Positions 1-9,112 of a stretch of DNA of 64,000 bases are shown piece by piece. This stretch comes from Flammeovirgaceae bacterium UBA4465. Lineage in GTDB: Bacteria > Bacteroidota > Bacteroidia > Cytophagales > Cyclobacteriaceae. The translations under genes and the position numbers were made by a program. Under the pieces are notes generated by a model. It searched no databases. It was not told the origin of the DNA and was given only the letters and a program-made list of their open reading frames with translations. Location: contig CAJJBF010000001.1 of the NCBI GenBank assembly GCA_905182375.1, positions 124,001-188,000 on the forward strand, given 5' to 3'. Numbering within the stretch: the stretch's first letter is position 1; the number at the start of each line of letters is the position of its first letter.

Positions 1-794
1 CCGTTATCACAGATGGGGGAGATCAACCCAATGTTGTTCCCTCTAAGGCCTCTATTTGGTATTATTTTAGAGAAATTACGTATCCGAAAATCATGCAAAT
101 GTATGAACGTGCCAATGAAGTCGCTGCAGGTGCTGCCCTGATGACCCAAACCACTTTATCTAGTAAAATCCTGGGCTCCGCCTGGCCAAGACATTTTAAT
201 AAGGTCATCGCTGAAACTATGTACAAAAATATTTTGCAAGTTGGATTACCTGAATGGAGCGATGACGACCAGAATTTGGCCAAAGCGGTACAAAAAAAAG
301 TAAACTCTCCTAGTGAAATTGATGGACTTGCCGTTGCATTAAATCCCATTGGACTCCCTATCACGGAACCCAAAAGTGGTGGATCAGACGATATCGGAGA
401 CATCTCTTGGAAAGTGCCTACGGTTACCTTAAGATACCCATCAAATATACCAGGTCTTCAAGGTCATCATTGGTCTAATGCCATTGCCATGGCTACACCC
501 ATTGCTCATAAAGGAGTCATCTCAGGAGCACAAGTAGAAGCCATGACCTTACTTGATTTCCTCTTGAAACCAGAACTCGTTTCACAAGCTTGGAAATATT
601 TTGATGAAGAACAAGCCTCCAAGCAAAAATACATCCCTATGGTTGGCGTAGAAGATGAGCCTGCCGTACACCTAAATACCATGATTATGGAAAACTTTGC
701 ACCCAAGCTGAAGCCTTTTTATTACGATGAAACCAAATATGACTCTTACATGGAGCAACTTGGGATAACATATCCCACCCTAAAAAAGGAATAA
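1..794 (+). CDS. M20-family amidohydrolase, AbgB-like (5' truncated by window edge)
   Basis: The reading frame is open from base 3 and has no start codon inside the window, so the N-terminal part lies upstream. The visible part resembles aminobenzoyl-glutamate utilisation protein B-like M20D metallo-amidohydrolases. It starts with a GGDQPNVVP stretch of the dimerisation domain, continues with the AAGAALMTQTT segment, and carries the late GGSDDIGDISW motif followed by GLQGHHWSNA, which contains metal-site and catalytic-domain histidines. Such enzymes hydrolyse N-acyl or aryl amide bonds using two metal ions. The exact substrate cannot be read from the sequence. The C-terminus is complete and ends at a TAA. 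The next gene starts about 80 bases downstream on the same strand. Confidence 0.8.
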   Translation, partial: VITDGGDQPNVVPSKASIWYYFREITYPKIMQMYERANEVAAGAALMTQTTLSSKILGSAWPRHFNKVIAETMYKNILQVGLPEWSDDDQNLAKAVQKKVNSPSEIDGLAVALNPIGLPITEPKSGGSDDIGDISWKVPTVTLRYPSNIPGLQGHHWSNAIAMATPIAHKGVISGAQVEAMTLLDFLLKPELVSQAWKYFDEEQASKQKYIPMVGVEDEPAVHLNTMIMENFAPKLKPFYYDETKYDSYMEQLGITYPTLKKE

Positions 795-873
795 TTAGTT
801 TTTTGAAAGTATCTCCTCAATCTCTGATGGTCTCCGGATCTCAAATTATTTATCCATCCATTTTAATGTTAAG

Positions 874-1837
874 ATGATCAAAGATCTGTACCGTAGAAAA
901 TTTCTAGAAAAATTAACTTGGGCGTGCGCAGGGAGCTTTCTGGGTCCGCTTACTCTCCATGAGGCCACTGGAAAGAATAAAAATAACGTCAACCCGATCA
1001 GCCTCATTATTGATGCGGATACAGCCAACGAGGTGGATGATGCTTTCGCTATTGCAAGGGCTTTGGTGGAACCGGGATTCGATATCAAAGGGCTTTGCTC
1101 AGCTCAATGGCATACCCAAGCAAATGCCCCCAATGATTCAGTAGGTCGCAGTCAGCAAATGAACGAGGACCTCTTAGCACTGATGGGTAAATCAGCTATC
1201 ACACATCCTATGGGATCCAATATCCCCATGGTCAGTCCGTTCCGAGCTCAACCCTCTCCTGCAGCCCACCTGATCATTGAAGAAGCCCATAAAATGCCTA
1301 AAGGTGAAAAATTAACCGTACTGACATTGGGACCCGCCACCAATACTGCTTCGGCACTCCTCTTAGATCCCAGCATTCGACCTAAATTGAGATGTTGCTA
1401 TCTAGGACTTTGGTACAACATAGAGGATCAAACATGGAGTAAGAGAGAATTTAATACAGACAATGATCCAAATGCTTTAAATGTATTGTTAAATACTCAA
1501 AGTTTAGAGCTTGAGATCATGACAGCCACCACTTCCAAAGCCCTCGTTTTTTGATAAAAAACAAGTGGATCGATACTTCAAAGGCAAGGGGGGCATTTTT
1601 GATTATCTGGTTACCTTATGGGAAAATTATGATCGTTTTTGGCAAGAAACAGATCCTGAGAAAAAACATTGGACGATGTGGGACGTGGCTGCAATTCAAG
1701 CATTGGCCAAACCTCACTTGTGTCAAAAGAAAACGGTAATTACCCCTCATGACAATTTCAAACGTGAGGTAATCATCTATTCTCAAATAAATGAAAAAGC
1801 TATGGAAGCTGATTTTTGGGCCTCTTTTGGGGTATGA
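874..1837 (+). pseudogene. Nucleoside hydrolase (IUNH family), exported, frameshifted
   Basis: Two adjacent frames together make one inosine/uridine-preferring nucleoside hydrolase-like protein. The first frame (874-1554) begins with a twin-arginine signal (YRRKFLEK followed by a hydrophobic stretch), then the Ca-binding DADTANEVDD motif at residues 47-56, the family signature for ribohydrolases that split nucleosides or related N-ribosides. It stops at TGA 1552-1554. The C-terminal domain (KKQVDRYFKGKGG..., DVAAIQAL...) continues in the +1 frame to 1837. The total length is 3n+1, so there is one extra base, most simply in the T6 run at 1547-1552. This could be a sequencing indel, a true pseudogene, or a +1 shift at TTT TGA T. 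Every motif downstream is otherwise well preserved, which points to a recent or artefactual lesion. Confidence 0.75.
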
Positions 1838-1908
1838 CGTCAGACCAAAAAGGGTTATATAAATTTAAAATAAACCTTCAAAAAGGCATTAAATAACTGA
1901 GTATAATA

Positions 1909-2838
1909 TTGAAAAGAAAGCATTTATTTATAGGTCTGATTTTGAGCGTGAGCTTGGTCTTGTTGGGTATTGGTATGAGCATTACTCCAGACCTTAGCGA
2001 AGCATATATTGAAAAAAAATATACCAATAATACCTCAAAATTCATGTGGATAGATGACTTAAAGGTGCATTATCGAGACGAAGGTCAAGGTATGCCCATC
2101 GTACTCATACATGGTACCAGTTCCTCTTTACATACCTGGGAGGATTGGACCAAAGTATTGACCCAAACCCATCGAGTAATCAGAATGGATTTGCCCGCTT
2201 TCGGATTGACCGGTCCGAATGCCAATCATGATTACAGTATGGAATACTATGCACGTTTTCTTGATCAATTTCTCACCAAATTAGCTATCGATAGCCTTTA
2301 TTTAGCTGGCAATTCACTAGGAGGACAGATCGCTTGGTATTACACCTCTGATAACCTTGACAAAATAAAAAAATTAGTACTTCTTGATCCTGCTGGTTTT
2401 TATGATGCAGAAAAAATCCCTTTCGTTTTTAAGCTGGCCAGAACACCCCTCATCAATCAGTTAGTGGGAAAAATCACACCCAAATACTTTATTGAAAAAA
2501 ATCTAAAAGAAGTCTATTTTGATACAGAGAAAATCACGGACTCCCTGATTGAAAGATACCATGATCTTACCCTAAGAGTGGGTAATAGGGCGGCATTCAT
2601 CGCCAAAGCGAATCAACCCATGATCGATCATACTGCGCGTCTAAAACTAATCACGACACCCACCTTAATTCTTTGGGGGCGGAATGATCATTGGATCTCT
2701 GTCGCTCACGCTACACGATTTTCAAAGGATCTCCCCCATGCAAAAGTAGAAATTATGGAGGAAACAGGACACGTTCCCATGGAGGAACGTCCCTTTGAAA
2801 GTGTTGCCCACACCCTACAATTTTTAAATAGACAATAG
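1909..2838 (+). CDS. Alpha/beta hydrolase, membrane anchored
   Basis: This 309-residue protein has a hydrophobic N-terminal segment (about residues 5-24) that is a signal anchor or uncleaved signal. An alpha/beta-hydrolase fold follows: oxyanion-hole HGT at 69-71, nucleophile elbow GNSLGG with Ser136, acid Asp260 in WGRNDHW, and His288 in ETGHVP. The catalytic triad is complete. The pattern is that of the haloalkane dehalogenase/epoxide hydrolase/esterase group, so the substrate is not predictable. The start is TTG. The next in-frame ATG lies inside the hydrophobic segment and would destroy it, so TTG is preferred. The flanking genes are also catabolic hydrolases, but the gaps are over 70 bases and an operon is not certain. 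Confidence 0.85.
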   Translation: MKRKHLFIGLILSVSLVLLGIGMSITPDLSEAYIEKKYTNNTSKFMWIDDLKVHYRDEGQGMPIVLIHGTSSSLHTWEDWTKVLTQTHRVIRMDLPAFGLTGPNANHDYSMEYYARFLDQFLTKLAIDSLYLAGNSLGGQIAWYYTSDNLDKIKKLVLLDPAGFYDAEKIPFVFKLARTPLINQLVGKITPKYFIEKNLKEVYFDTEKITDSLIERYHDLTLRVGNRAAFIAKANQPMIDHTARLKLITTPTLILWGRNDHWISVAHATRFSKDLPHAKVEIMEETGHVPMEERPFESVAHTLQFLNRQ

Positions 2839-2956
2839 AATAACCGAAAAAACTCCTTTCTTATCTTACCTCCCTTAATTAAAATTAAATGTTTGCATTT
2901 TGCAAATTATTTTCGAGCTTACCACATATTTCTCATCATAGCTTAAAAAATCTTAA

Positions 2957-3982
2957 ATGGAAATAGGAGTAGATAGTTTTGCCGCAGGCACTTTGGATCA
3001 AGGAAGTTTACTTCCAAAAAATGCAGCCTTGGCCATAGAAAAACTTTTAGATCGCATTAAATTTGCTGACAAAGTTGGATTGGATGTCTTTGGTATTGGT
3101 GAACATTACCGTCAAGAGTTTCTTGATTCCGCTCCCACCCTATTACTTGCCGCAGCAGCTGCTCAAACAAAAAATATCAAACTGACCAGTGCCGTCACCG
3201 TATTAAGTGCTGCAGACCCTGTTCGCGTTTTTCAAAATTTTGCGACACTTGACCTTATTTCTGGCGGAAGAGCGGAAATGGTAGCTGGAAGAGGTTCTTT
3301 TACCGAATCCTTTGCTTTATTTGGGTTGAATTTATCTGATTATGATGCGTTATTTAGTGAAAAATTGGGCTTGTTACTTCAGCTACGGGATCATGAAAGC
3401 ATCACCTGGACGGGCAAATTTCGGCCCGCTTTACAAAACCAATCCATTTATCCACGCCCTTTACAACCGAAACTTCCCATCTGGCTGGGCGTTGGGGGCA
3501 CCCCCGCCTCATTTGTACGCGCCGGAACCTTGGGATTGCCGCTCATGATTGCCATCATCGGTGGTGAAACCCATCGATTTCGACCGCTGGTAGATCTCTA
3601 TCGAGAGGCGGGTGAAAAAGCAGGACATCCCCGAGCTACATTAAAAGTCGGTCTTCATTCTTTGGGCTACGTTGGTAAAGATAGTCTTGCCACTCAAAAT
3701 CGCTATTATCCCGGCTATGCGGAAACCTTCACCCGAATAGGAAAGGAGCGCGGATGGCCTCCGGTGACCAGAAGCCATTTTGATCAGCAAATTGGACCCA
3801 AAGGTGCCTTGGTTATTGGAAGTCCTGAAGAAGTATCCGAAAAAATATTAAGACATAGTGAGAGTTTGGGAGGCATCTCTAGATTTAGTTTTCAAATGGA
3901 CAATGCAGGTTTATCTCATCAAGAACTTAAAGATGCGATCGAATTAATTGGGAAAGAAGTAGGGCCAATGGTAAATGTATAA
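2957..3982 (+). CDS. LLM-class flavin-dependent oxidoreductase
   Basis: This 341-residue luciferase-like TIM-barrel protein matches the bacterial luciferase/F420 superfamily along its whole length: an N-terminal first strand MEIGVDSFA, GIGEHYRQEF near residue 50, a TSAVTVLSAADPVRVFQ stretch, RAEMVAGRGSF near residue 110, and IWLGVGGTPAS around 175. These segments form the flavin pocket. Members oxidise small organic substrates with FMNH2 or F420. The bacterial group with this N-terminus usually uses FMN. No partner flavin reductase lies next to it, so it probably draws reduced flavin from elsewhere. A short inverted repeat (TTTGCA, 3-base spacer, TGCAAA) at 2892-2906 lies upstream and could be an operator. 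Confidence 0.85.
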   Translation: MEIGVDSFAAGTLDQGSLLPKNAALAIEKLLDRIKFADKVGLDVFGIGEHYRQEFLDSAPTLLLAAAAAQTKNIKLTSAVTVLSAADPVRVFQNFATLDLISGGRAEMVAGRGSFTESFALFGLNLSDYDALFSEKLGLLLQLRDHESITWTGKFRPALQNQSIYPRPLQPKLPIWLGVGGTPASFVRAGTLGLPLMIAIIGGETHRFRPLVDLYREAGEKAGHPRATLKVGLHSLGYVGKDSLATQNRYYPGYAETFTRIGKERGWPPVTRSHFDQQIGPKGALVIGSPEEVSEKILRHSESLGGISRFSFQMDNAGLSHQELKDAIELIGKEVGPMVNV

Positions 3983-4275
3983 TGTTATTTTACGTCTGCT
4001 CTATAAAATACGCAGCGATTCATTTAAGGTCCCATCATAATTTATTGCACTTTTACCCTTTAAAAGCAAGGTTAACTTAACGCTGCCTTTTTTATTAAAA
4101 AAATACGGAGCGATTCACAAAATCACTTTGTGTATTTATTCTTTGTGTTTTTCAAATAGCCCTTTTCTAAATTTAAATAATAAAAATTATTAGCCATTTA
4201 TTAGCGTATTCCAACCGACCTTTGGATTTTAGTACTTATTCAACAAACCTCTCTTTTATCCCCTTTTTTAGTTCT
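3983..4275. other. Intergenic stretch with an 18-bp imperfect direct repeat
   Basis: No coding potential is convincing here. The stretch contains two copies of an 18-base sequence (AAAATACGCAGCGATTCA at 4005-4022 and the same with one C-to-G change at 4100-4117) in direct orientation, 95 bases apart. Between and after them are T-rich segments that may end transcription of the upstream flavin oxidoreductase gene. Confidence 0.5.
4005..4117 (+). repeat. Pair of 18-bp direct repeats, one mismatch
   Basis: The copies at 4005-4022 and 4100-4117 differ at one position. They could be a duplicated regulatory site, a footprint of an excised element, or a small dispersed repeat. No transposase or flanking target duplication is visible. 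Confidence 0.5.
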
Positions 4276-5046
4276 ATGAATCAAATCATCAATAGATACA
4301 TTCTTTGGATTCCCTTTTGCTTTGCTGCGCTCCTAAACCATAAAGGATCAGCCCAGATCATTACAGACCGACCAAACCAAACTGAGAGTTCTTCAACCGT
4401 TGAGAAGAGTACTTTACAAATTGAAGCTGGGTTTCAAATTGGGTTTGAAGGAGATCATTCCAATGCTATTGAACAATTGCTGGCACCTACCACCCTATTT
4501 AGGCAGGGGATCAGTGAACGATTTGAATTGAGGATACTCAGTCAAATTGAACAAATTAGGTTTCAAGAAAAAATAACAAAAGGTATCAGTGATTTAGAAA
4601 TAGGAACCAAAATTCAGTTGTATCGAAAAGCGCAAAGCCGTACCCAAATAGCCTGGCTTTCTCATTTGAGATTACCGACAGGCAGTGACGGACTCACCGA
4701 CAGGTCATTTGGAACCATAAATAAACTTTCTATTTCCCATGAAGTCAATGAATTTACGGCTATAGGTTATAATATAGGTTATAATTATTTTGGTCTGGAT
4801 AGGGGAGATTTGACCTATAGTGCTGCATTGGGATTCAGTTTAAATAGCCATGTCAGTATATATGTAGAGCCCTACGGAATGCTATCAAATTTTAAAGAAC
4901 CTGTGGTCAACTTTGATGCGGGATTTACGTATTTGGTACATGATAATTTACAATTCGATTTTTCATTTGGTACCGGGATAAGCGACCGCATGAACTATGT
5001 CTCCATAGGATGCAGTTGGAAAATAATCAATGATCGCAATCAATAA
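4276..5046 (+). CDS. Outer-membrane beta-barrel protein, phenol-degradation MetA-like/transporter family
   Basis: The start is placed at ATG 4276, which gives a clear signal peptide (a positive residue, a hydrophobic core, then a cleavage region ending in SAQ at about residue 26). An earlier non-ATG start in frame would add residues with no homolog-like features. The mature protein opens with ITDRPNQTESSSTV, the typical DRPxQTES opening of the MetA-pathway/transporter barrel family of Bacteroidota. It then alternates amphipathic beta strands (IEAGFQIG, LRILSQIEQ, YNIGYNYFG) and ends in short strands. It is probably a small outer-membrane barrel. The cargo is unknown. A CotH-like lipoprotein gene follows about 90 bases downstream on the same strand. 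Confidence 0.7.
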   Translation: MNQIINRYILWIPFCFAALLNHKGSAQIITDRPNQTESSSTVEKSTLQIEAGFQIGFEGDHSNAIEQLLAPTTLFRQGISERFELRILSQIEQIRFQEKITKGISDLEIGTKIQLYRKAQSRTQIAWLSHLRLPTGSDGLTDRSFGTINKLSISHEVNEFTAIGYNIGYNYFGLDRGDLTYSAALGFSLNSHVSIYVEPYGMLSNFKEPVVNFDAGFTYLVHDNLQFDFSFGTGISDRMNYVSIGCSWKIINDRNQ

Positions 5047-5132
5047 GTCATCATGAAGAAAAAAAAATGACTGGGAAAGATTATATTTGGAATCATTTAT
5101 TTTATAATTTATGCCTTGATTCACTTATTCTG

Positions 5133-6569
5133 ATGTCATTTCTAAGTAAAATAGTCCCCTTCATAGGTTTTCTTTTATTACCTACCATCATCTCTTGCAA
5201 AAATGATGAGGCTCCAGAGGCTGAAACCATTGAGGATGAAATTACAGCCGATTCGAACATTCTAGAGAATGGGGTACCCGAGAGCGACATCAAAAATCCC
5301 TTGACCATCACTCCTGATGGCAGCGAAAATTATCTGAATTTTGACTCTGAATATATTTTTGATCAAGAAAGTTTACATACGTTTGATTTGGTTCTCTCAG
5401 AAGAAAATTTAAATCTACTCAATGCAGATCCTACAGCTGAAAAATATGTTCAAGGAATGTTAATCTTTGAAAACGACACCTTAAGCCCCGTGGGGATTAG
5501 ATACAAAGGTTCTATTGGTGCCTTTGTAGGATGCGTAGACGGACCCAATTGGCTTGAACCGTCTGGTGCAAAAATTTGCACCAAATTATCCATGAAAATT
5601 AAAATCAATTGGGAGGGGAAATCAGAAAAATTTTATGGACTCAAAAAACTTCAATTCCATTCAATGAATAATGATGACTCTCAAATGCACGAGCGCGCAG
5701 GTTATTGGCTTTTTAGACAAATGGGAGTTCCTGCTCCTCGTGCGGTGCATGCGCGATTAAATATCAACGGAATCTACACTGGGGTCTATGCCTTAGTCGA
5801 ACAAATAGATAACCGGTTCATTAAAGAAAGTTTCGATGATAAGGGAGGTAATTTATACAAAGAAATTTGGCCCCTCAATTCAGAGGGCATCCCCTATCCG
5901 GTTGACCATTATTTAGACGCACTCAAGACCAACGAAAACGATCATCCTAATGTTGACTTAATCCGCGATTTTGGACAAAAAATAGCTGAGGCCAGTGAAG
6001 AAGATCTGCAGGAGATCATTTCTATCTATATGAATACAAACGAAATTATTTCATATGCAGTGGTAGACCGGCTCATCCGAAACGATGATGGTGCCTTTCA
6101 TTGGTACTGTGATGATGGAGTTTGCACCAATCATAATTATTATTGGTATGAAGAACCGGCAACCCAGCAACTCCATCTCATTCCATGGGATCTTGACAAT
6201 GCATTTGAAAATATTCTTTCCAATGCCAATCCAGTAACACCGATCGCAGATCAATGGGGAGGTTCCCGAAACGATTGCGAACCTTTCGGATATGGGCCTT
6301 GGGGCCTACCTCAAAAATCTGCTGCCTGTGATAAACTTACGCGAGGGTGGACAAAATACACCGAAACCTATGAAACATTGAAAATAAAATTCATTAATGG
6401 ACCTTTGTCAGTAGCGCAAATTGATCAACAAATTGATTCATGGGTGACGCAAATAACTGAGGCCCACCAAGAAGCAAGTAATTTGTATGAAGATACTGAA
6501 AATGAAGAAACTTGGATGAATGAGATTAATTTATTTAAAGCACAGCTAAATAAAGCACGTCAGCGTTAA
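5133..6569 (+). CDS. CotH kinase-family lipoprotein
   Basis: The start at ATG 5133 gives a lipoprotein signal whose lipobox ends IISC, followed by an acidic linker. An upstream start would bury this signal. The body is a CotH-type protein kinase-like domain. It has RYKGS (nucleotide-binding lysine), a long helix with the MNNDDSQMHERAGYWLF pattern, GVYALVEQID, GGNLYKE, NEIISYAVVDRLIRNDDG and finally IPWDLDNAF, which carries the metal-binding Asp residues expected in atypical kinases. CotH of Bacillus phosphorylates spore-coat proteins. Surface-anchored homologs in Bacteroidota have no established substrate. There is no neighbour that looks like an obvious target. Length about 478 residues. Confidence 0.8.
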   Translation: MSFLSKIVPFIGFLLLPTIISCKNDEAPEAETIEDEITADSNILENGVPESDIKNPLTITPDGSENYLNFDSEYIFDQESLHTFDLVLSEENLNLLNADPTAEKYVQGMLIFENDTLSPVGIRYKGSIGAFVGCVDGPNWLEPSGAKICTKLSMKIKINWEGKSEKFYGLKKLQFHSMNNDDSQMHERAGYWLFRQMGVPAPRAVHARLNINGIYTGVYALVEQIDNRFIKESFDDKGGNLYKEIWPLNSEGIPYPVDHYLDALKTNENDHPNVDLIRDFGQKIAEASEEDLQEIISIYMNTNEIISYAVVDRLIRNDDGAFHWYCDDGVCTNHNYYWYEEPATQQLHLIPWDLDNAFENILSNANPVTPIADQWGGSRNDCEPFGYGPWGLPQKSAACDKLTRGWTKYTETYETLKIKFINGPLSVAQIDQQIDSWVTQITEAHQEASNLYEDTENEETWMNEINLFKAQLNKARQR

Positions 6570-7409
6570 TTAATCATCTGTTTTGATGTTCTTGTTAAAT
6601 GGGAGTCCCAATTGATAAGAAAGATCTTCATCTCGACGCCCATCTAAAGTATCCAGTCCGAATTTTATAGCTTTGGGATTTTCATAAATAAAGGTCCCAA
6701 AAATACGATCCCAAAGGGAGAATATATTACCAAAATTGCGATCGGTCCAGGGGCGTTCAAAATGATGGTGGAACTTGTGCATATTCGGTGTCACTACAAC
6801 CAAGGCTAAAGATTTTTCCAACCATACAGGAAGGGTGATGTTGGCATGGGTCCAATAGGTAAAAAAAATAGAACAGATCCTGTAAAAAGCCCAATAGGCA
6901 ACGGGAATACCAAAAAAGAAAACCGTCAACAAGCCCATCAATTCGCGGGTAAGATAATCACCCGGATGATGTCATGTTCCTGTTGTGGCATCCACTTGGG
7001 TGTCACTATGATGAACCATGTGCATCTTCCACATCCATTTGACACGATGTAACATAAAATGAATGACGTATTGTCCAAATAAATCCAAGGCCATCACAGC
7101 GATGAGTACCTCAAGCCATACAGGCAATACAACCAAATGGAGCAGTCCAAACTGCATCGCATCAATCCAAACAAAAGCGCCTACGGACAATAGGCCTATT
7201 ATCAGATTGATGAGCGCAGAAAATGAAAAAAAAACTAGATTGATAACATCGTGCTTCCATTTATTATATGAATGCTTGAATAAGGGTATTCCAGCCTCAA
7301 GAAGCCAGCAAAAAAACAGGCATCCGAAAACCCAAGTTAGTTTCTCTAAGGTCGTAATCTGTTCAAAAAAATGTACAAAGTGCATCCTATACATGATGAT
7401 TATAACCAA
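6570..7409 (-). pseudogene. Sterol desaturase/fatty acid hydroxylase family protein with in-frame TGA
   Basis: Read on the minus strand this is one continuous frame of 280 codons interrupted by a TGA at 6972-6974. Both sides belong to a membrane-bound di-iron fatty acid hydroxylase. The first half has transmembrane segments, HFMLH (HxxxH) and HMVHHS (HxxHH). The second half has HKFHHH (third histidine cluster) and the conserved FGNIFSLWDRIFGTF. The residue at the stop lies in VDATTGT-stop-HHPGDY, where family members usually carry Arg, so a CGA-to-TGA transition is the simplest explanation. No base is lost or gained. Without readthrough the product would lose one histidine cluster and be inactive. 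The gene ends one base after the convergent CotH gene. Confidence 0.8.
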
Positions 7410-7452
7410 ATATAGCCTATTCAGACATAAAAAGCATCAAATAAATAAGGGC

Positions 7453-8904
7453 TTAATATTCACAATTTCCAGGAGTCCGTGGAAATGGAATCACATCTCT
7501 GATATTGGACATCCCCGTTAAAAATAGAATCATACGCTCAAAACCTAAGCCAAAACCACTGTGTTCCACCGTTCCAAACCTACGCGTATCTAAAAACCAA
7601 TCCATTTCAGCAGCCGGTATCTGCTTTTCTTCCATGCGCTCTGTTAATACGTCCAAACGCTCTTCTCGCTGCGACCCACCTATGATTTCACCAATCCCTG
7701 GAAACAAAACATCCATGGCCCCTACCGTCTTATTATCGTTATTCAAGCGCATATAAAAAGATTTAATGTCCTTTGGATAATCATATATAATGACCGGCTT
7801 TTTAAAATGTTTCTCCACAAGGAATCTTTCATGCTCTGATTGTAAATCGGCACCCCAAGTATCTAGCGGAAATTGAAATTTTTTCTTTTTGTTAGGCTTT
7901 GAATTTCTTAAAATTTGAAAGGCTTCAGTATAAGAAATCCTTTTAAAATCATCCACTAAAATTCCACGCAAACGATCTAAAAGTGGCTGCTCGCTTCGCT
8001 CGGCGAGTGGTTTATTTTTTTGTTCTTCAATTTCTCTTTTTTCTAAAAAAGTGAGGTCATCTAGGCAATGATCGAGCGTATATTTTACCAAATATTTTAA
8101 CATTTCTTCAGCCAGATCCATATTGTCTTTGATATCATAAAAAGCCATCTCAGGTTCAACCATCCAAAACTCTGCCAGATGTCTTGTCGTATTAGAATTT
8201 TCCGCACGAAAAGTAGGCCCAAAAGTATAGATTTCAGATAATGCCAATGCCGCTAATTCACCCTCTAATTGTCCAGAAACAGTTAAGTTAGTTTCCTTTT
8301 CAAAGAAATCTTCTCGGTAATCAACCTTACCCCCCTCATCTAAAGGTATTTTTTCAAGATTTAAAGTGGTCACCTTAAAGGTCTCGCCTGCACCTTCAGC
8401 GTCCGAGGTGGTTAACAAAGGACTGTTAAAATAAAAAAATCCCTTTTCATTAAAAAACTGGTGGATTGCAAATGCTGCCGCATGTCTCACCCGTAAAATA
8501 GCACCCATCGTGTTCGTCCTGGGCCGTAGATGAGCGATCTCTCTGAGAAACTCTAAACTATGCCGCTTAGGCTGTAACGGATAAGTTTCCGGATTGGCTT
8601 CCCCCAATACTTTTATAGCTTTTGCCTGCAGCTCTTGGGTCTGACCAGATCCCAGCGAAGCCACCCAAAGACCTGTAACTGCAATACTGGCCCCTGTGCT
8701 AATCCGTTTAAGTAAATCCTCGCCGAAAAGCTCAGGATCGGCCACCACTTGAATGTTATTTATCGTGGAACCATCATTCATCGCTATGAAGACCGCATTT
8801 TTACTGCCTCTTTTAGTCCGTACCCATCCTTTGACGACAATTTCCTCACTCAAGGATGCTAATGCCAGTAAGGCTTTAATTTTTATTCTCTTTTGATTCT
8901 CCAC
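7453..8904 (-). CDS. asnS: Asparaginyl-tRNA synthetase
   Basis: This 483-residue class IIb aminoacyl-tRNA synthetase charges tRNA-Asn in the cytoplasm. It has an N-terminal OB-fold anticodon-binding domain ([17 protein letters not shown]...) and then the catalytic core. Motif 2 is seen as [20 protein letters not shown] and motif 3 as [16 protein letters not shown], followed by the C-terminal [10 protein letters not shown] typical of AsnRS rather than AspRS. An insertion rich in Lys/Glu around residues 285-330 is usual for the Bacteroidota enzyme. The start codon is GTG, with no nearby in-frame ATG upstream. It faces the rpoN gene divergently across about 200 bases. Confidence 0.95.
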   Translation of the reverse strand: MENQKRIKIKALLALASLSEEIVVKGWVRTKRGSKNAVFIAMNDGSTINNIQVVADPELFGEDLLKRISTGASIAVTGLWVASLGSGQTQELQAKAIKVLGEANPETYPLQPKRHSLEFLREIAHLRPRTNTMGAILRVRHAAAFAIHQFFNEKGFFYFNSPLLTTSDAEGAGETFKVTTLNLEKIPLDEGGKVDYREDFFEKETNLTVSGQLEGELAALALSEIYTFGPTFRAENSNTTRHLAEFWMVEPEMAFYDIKDNMDLAEEMLKYLVKYTLDHCLDDLTFLEKREIEEQKNKPLAERSEQPLLDRLRGILVDDFKRISYTEAFQILRNSKPNKKKKFQFPLDTWGADLQSEHERFLVEKHFKKPVIIYDYPKDIKSFYMRLNNDNKTVGAMDVLFPGIGEIIGGSQREERLDVLTERMEEKQIPAAEMDWFLDTRRFGTVEHSGFGLGFERMILFLTGMSNIRDVIPFPRTPGNCEY

Positions 8905-9087
8905 AATGATTTAATCTAATGTATCTAGCAAAAAAACCACAAATAAGTGGAATGATGAAATCATATAAAGAATAGATGCGTTTTATTGAATAATAAACAA
9001 ATCAAACATTGCTTTTTACATGATAACTTAAGACCTTTTAATCTCACAATCTTACTTGTTTTAACCTAGATAATTATATAATTTAAA

Positions 9088-9095
9088 TAATTTTG
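9088..9095 (+). promoter_or_regulatory. Bacteroidota -7 promoter element for rpoN
   Basis: TAATTTTG fits the TAnnTTTG -7 consensus and lies 17 bases before the rpoN ATG. No clear TTTG -33 element is present at the expected 19-20 base spacing. Confidence 0.4.
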
Positions 9096-9112
9096 TAGCC
9101 AGACAGATTATT

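Noticed and set aside
2892-2906. TTTGCA...TGCAAA inverted repeat upstream of the flavin oxidoreductase gene as an operator
   Set aside because: A 6-bp arm with a 3-base spacer is too common in AT-rich DNA to claim as a regulatory site, so it is noted only in the gene entry.
5067-5132. N-terminal extension of the CotH-like protein from ATG 5067
   Set aside because: It would place the lipoprotein signal internally; ATG 5133 gives a clean signal ending in a lipobox cysteine.
7063-7521. Plus-strand frame overlapping sterol desaturase and asnS ends
   Set aside because: It lies antisense to two conserved proteins and has no recognisable domain.
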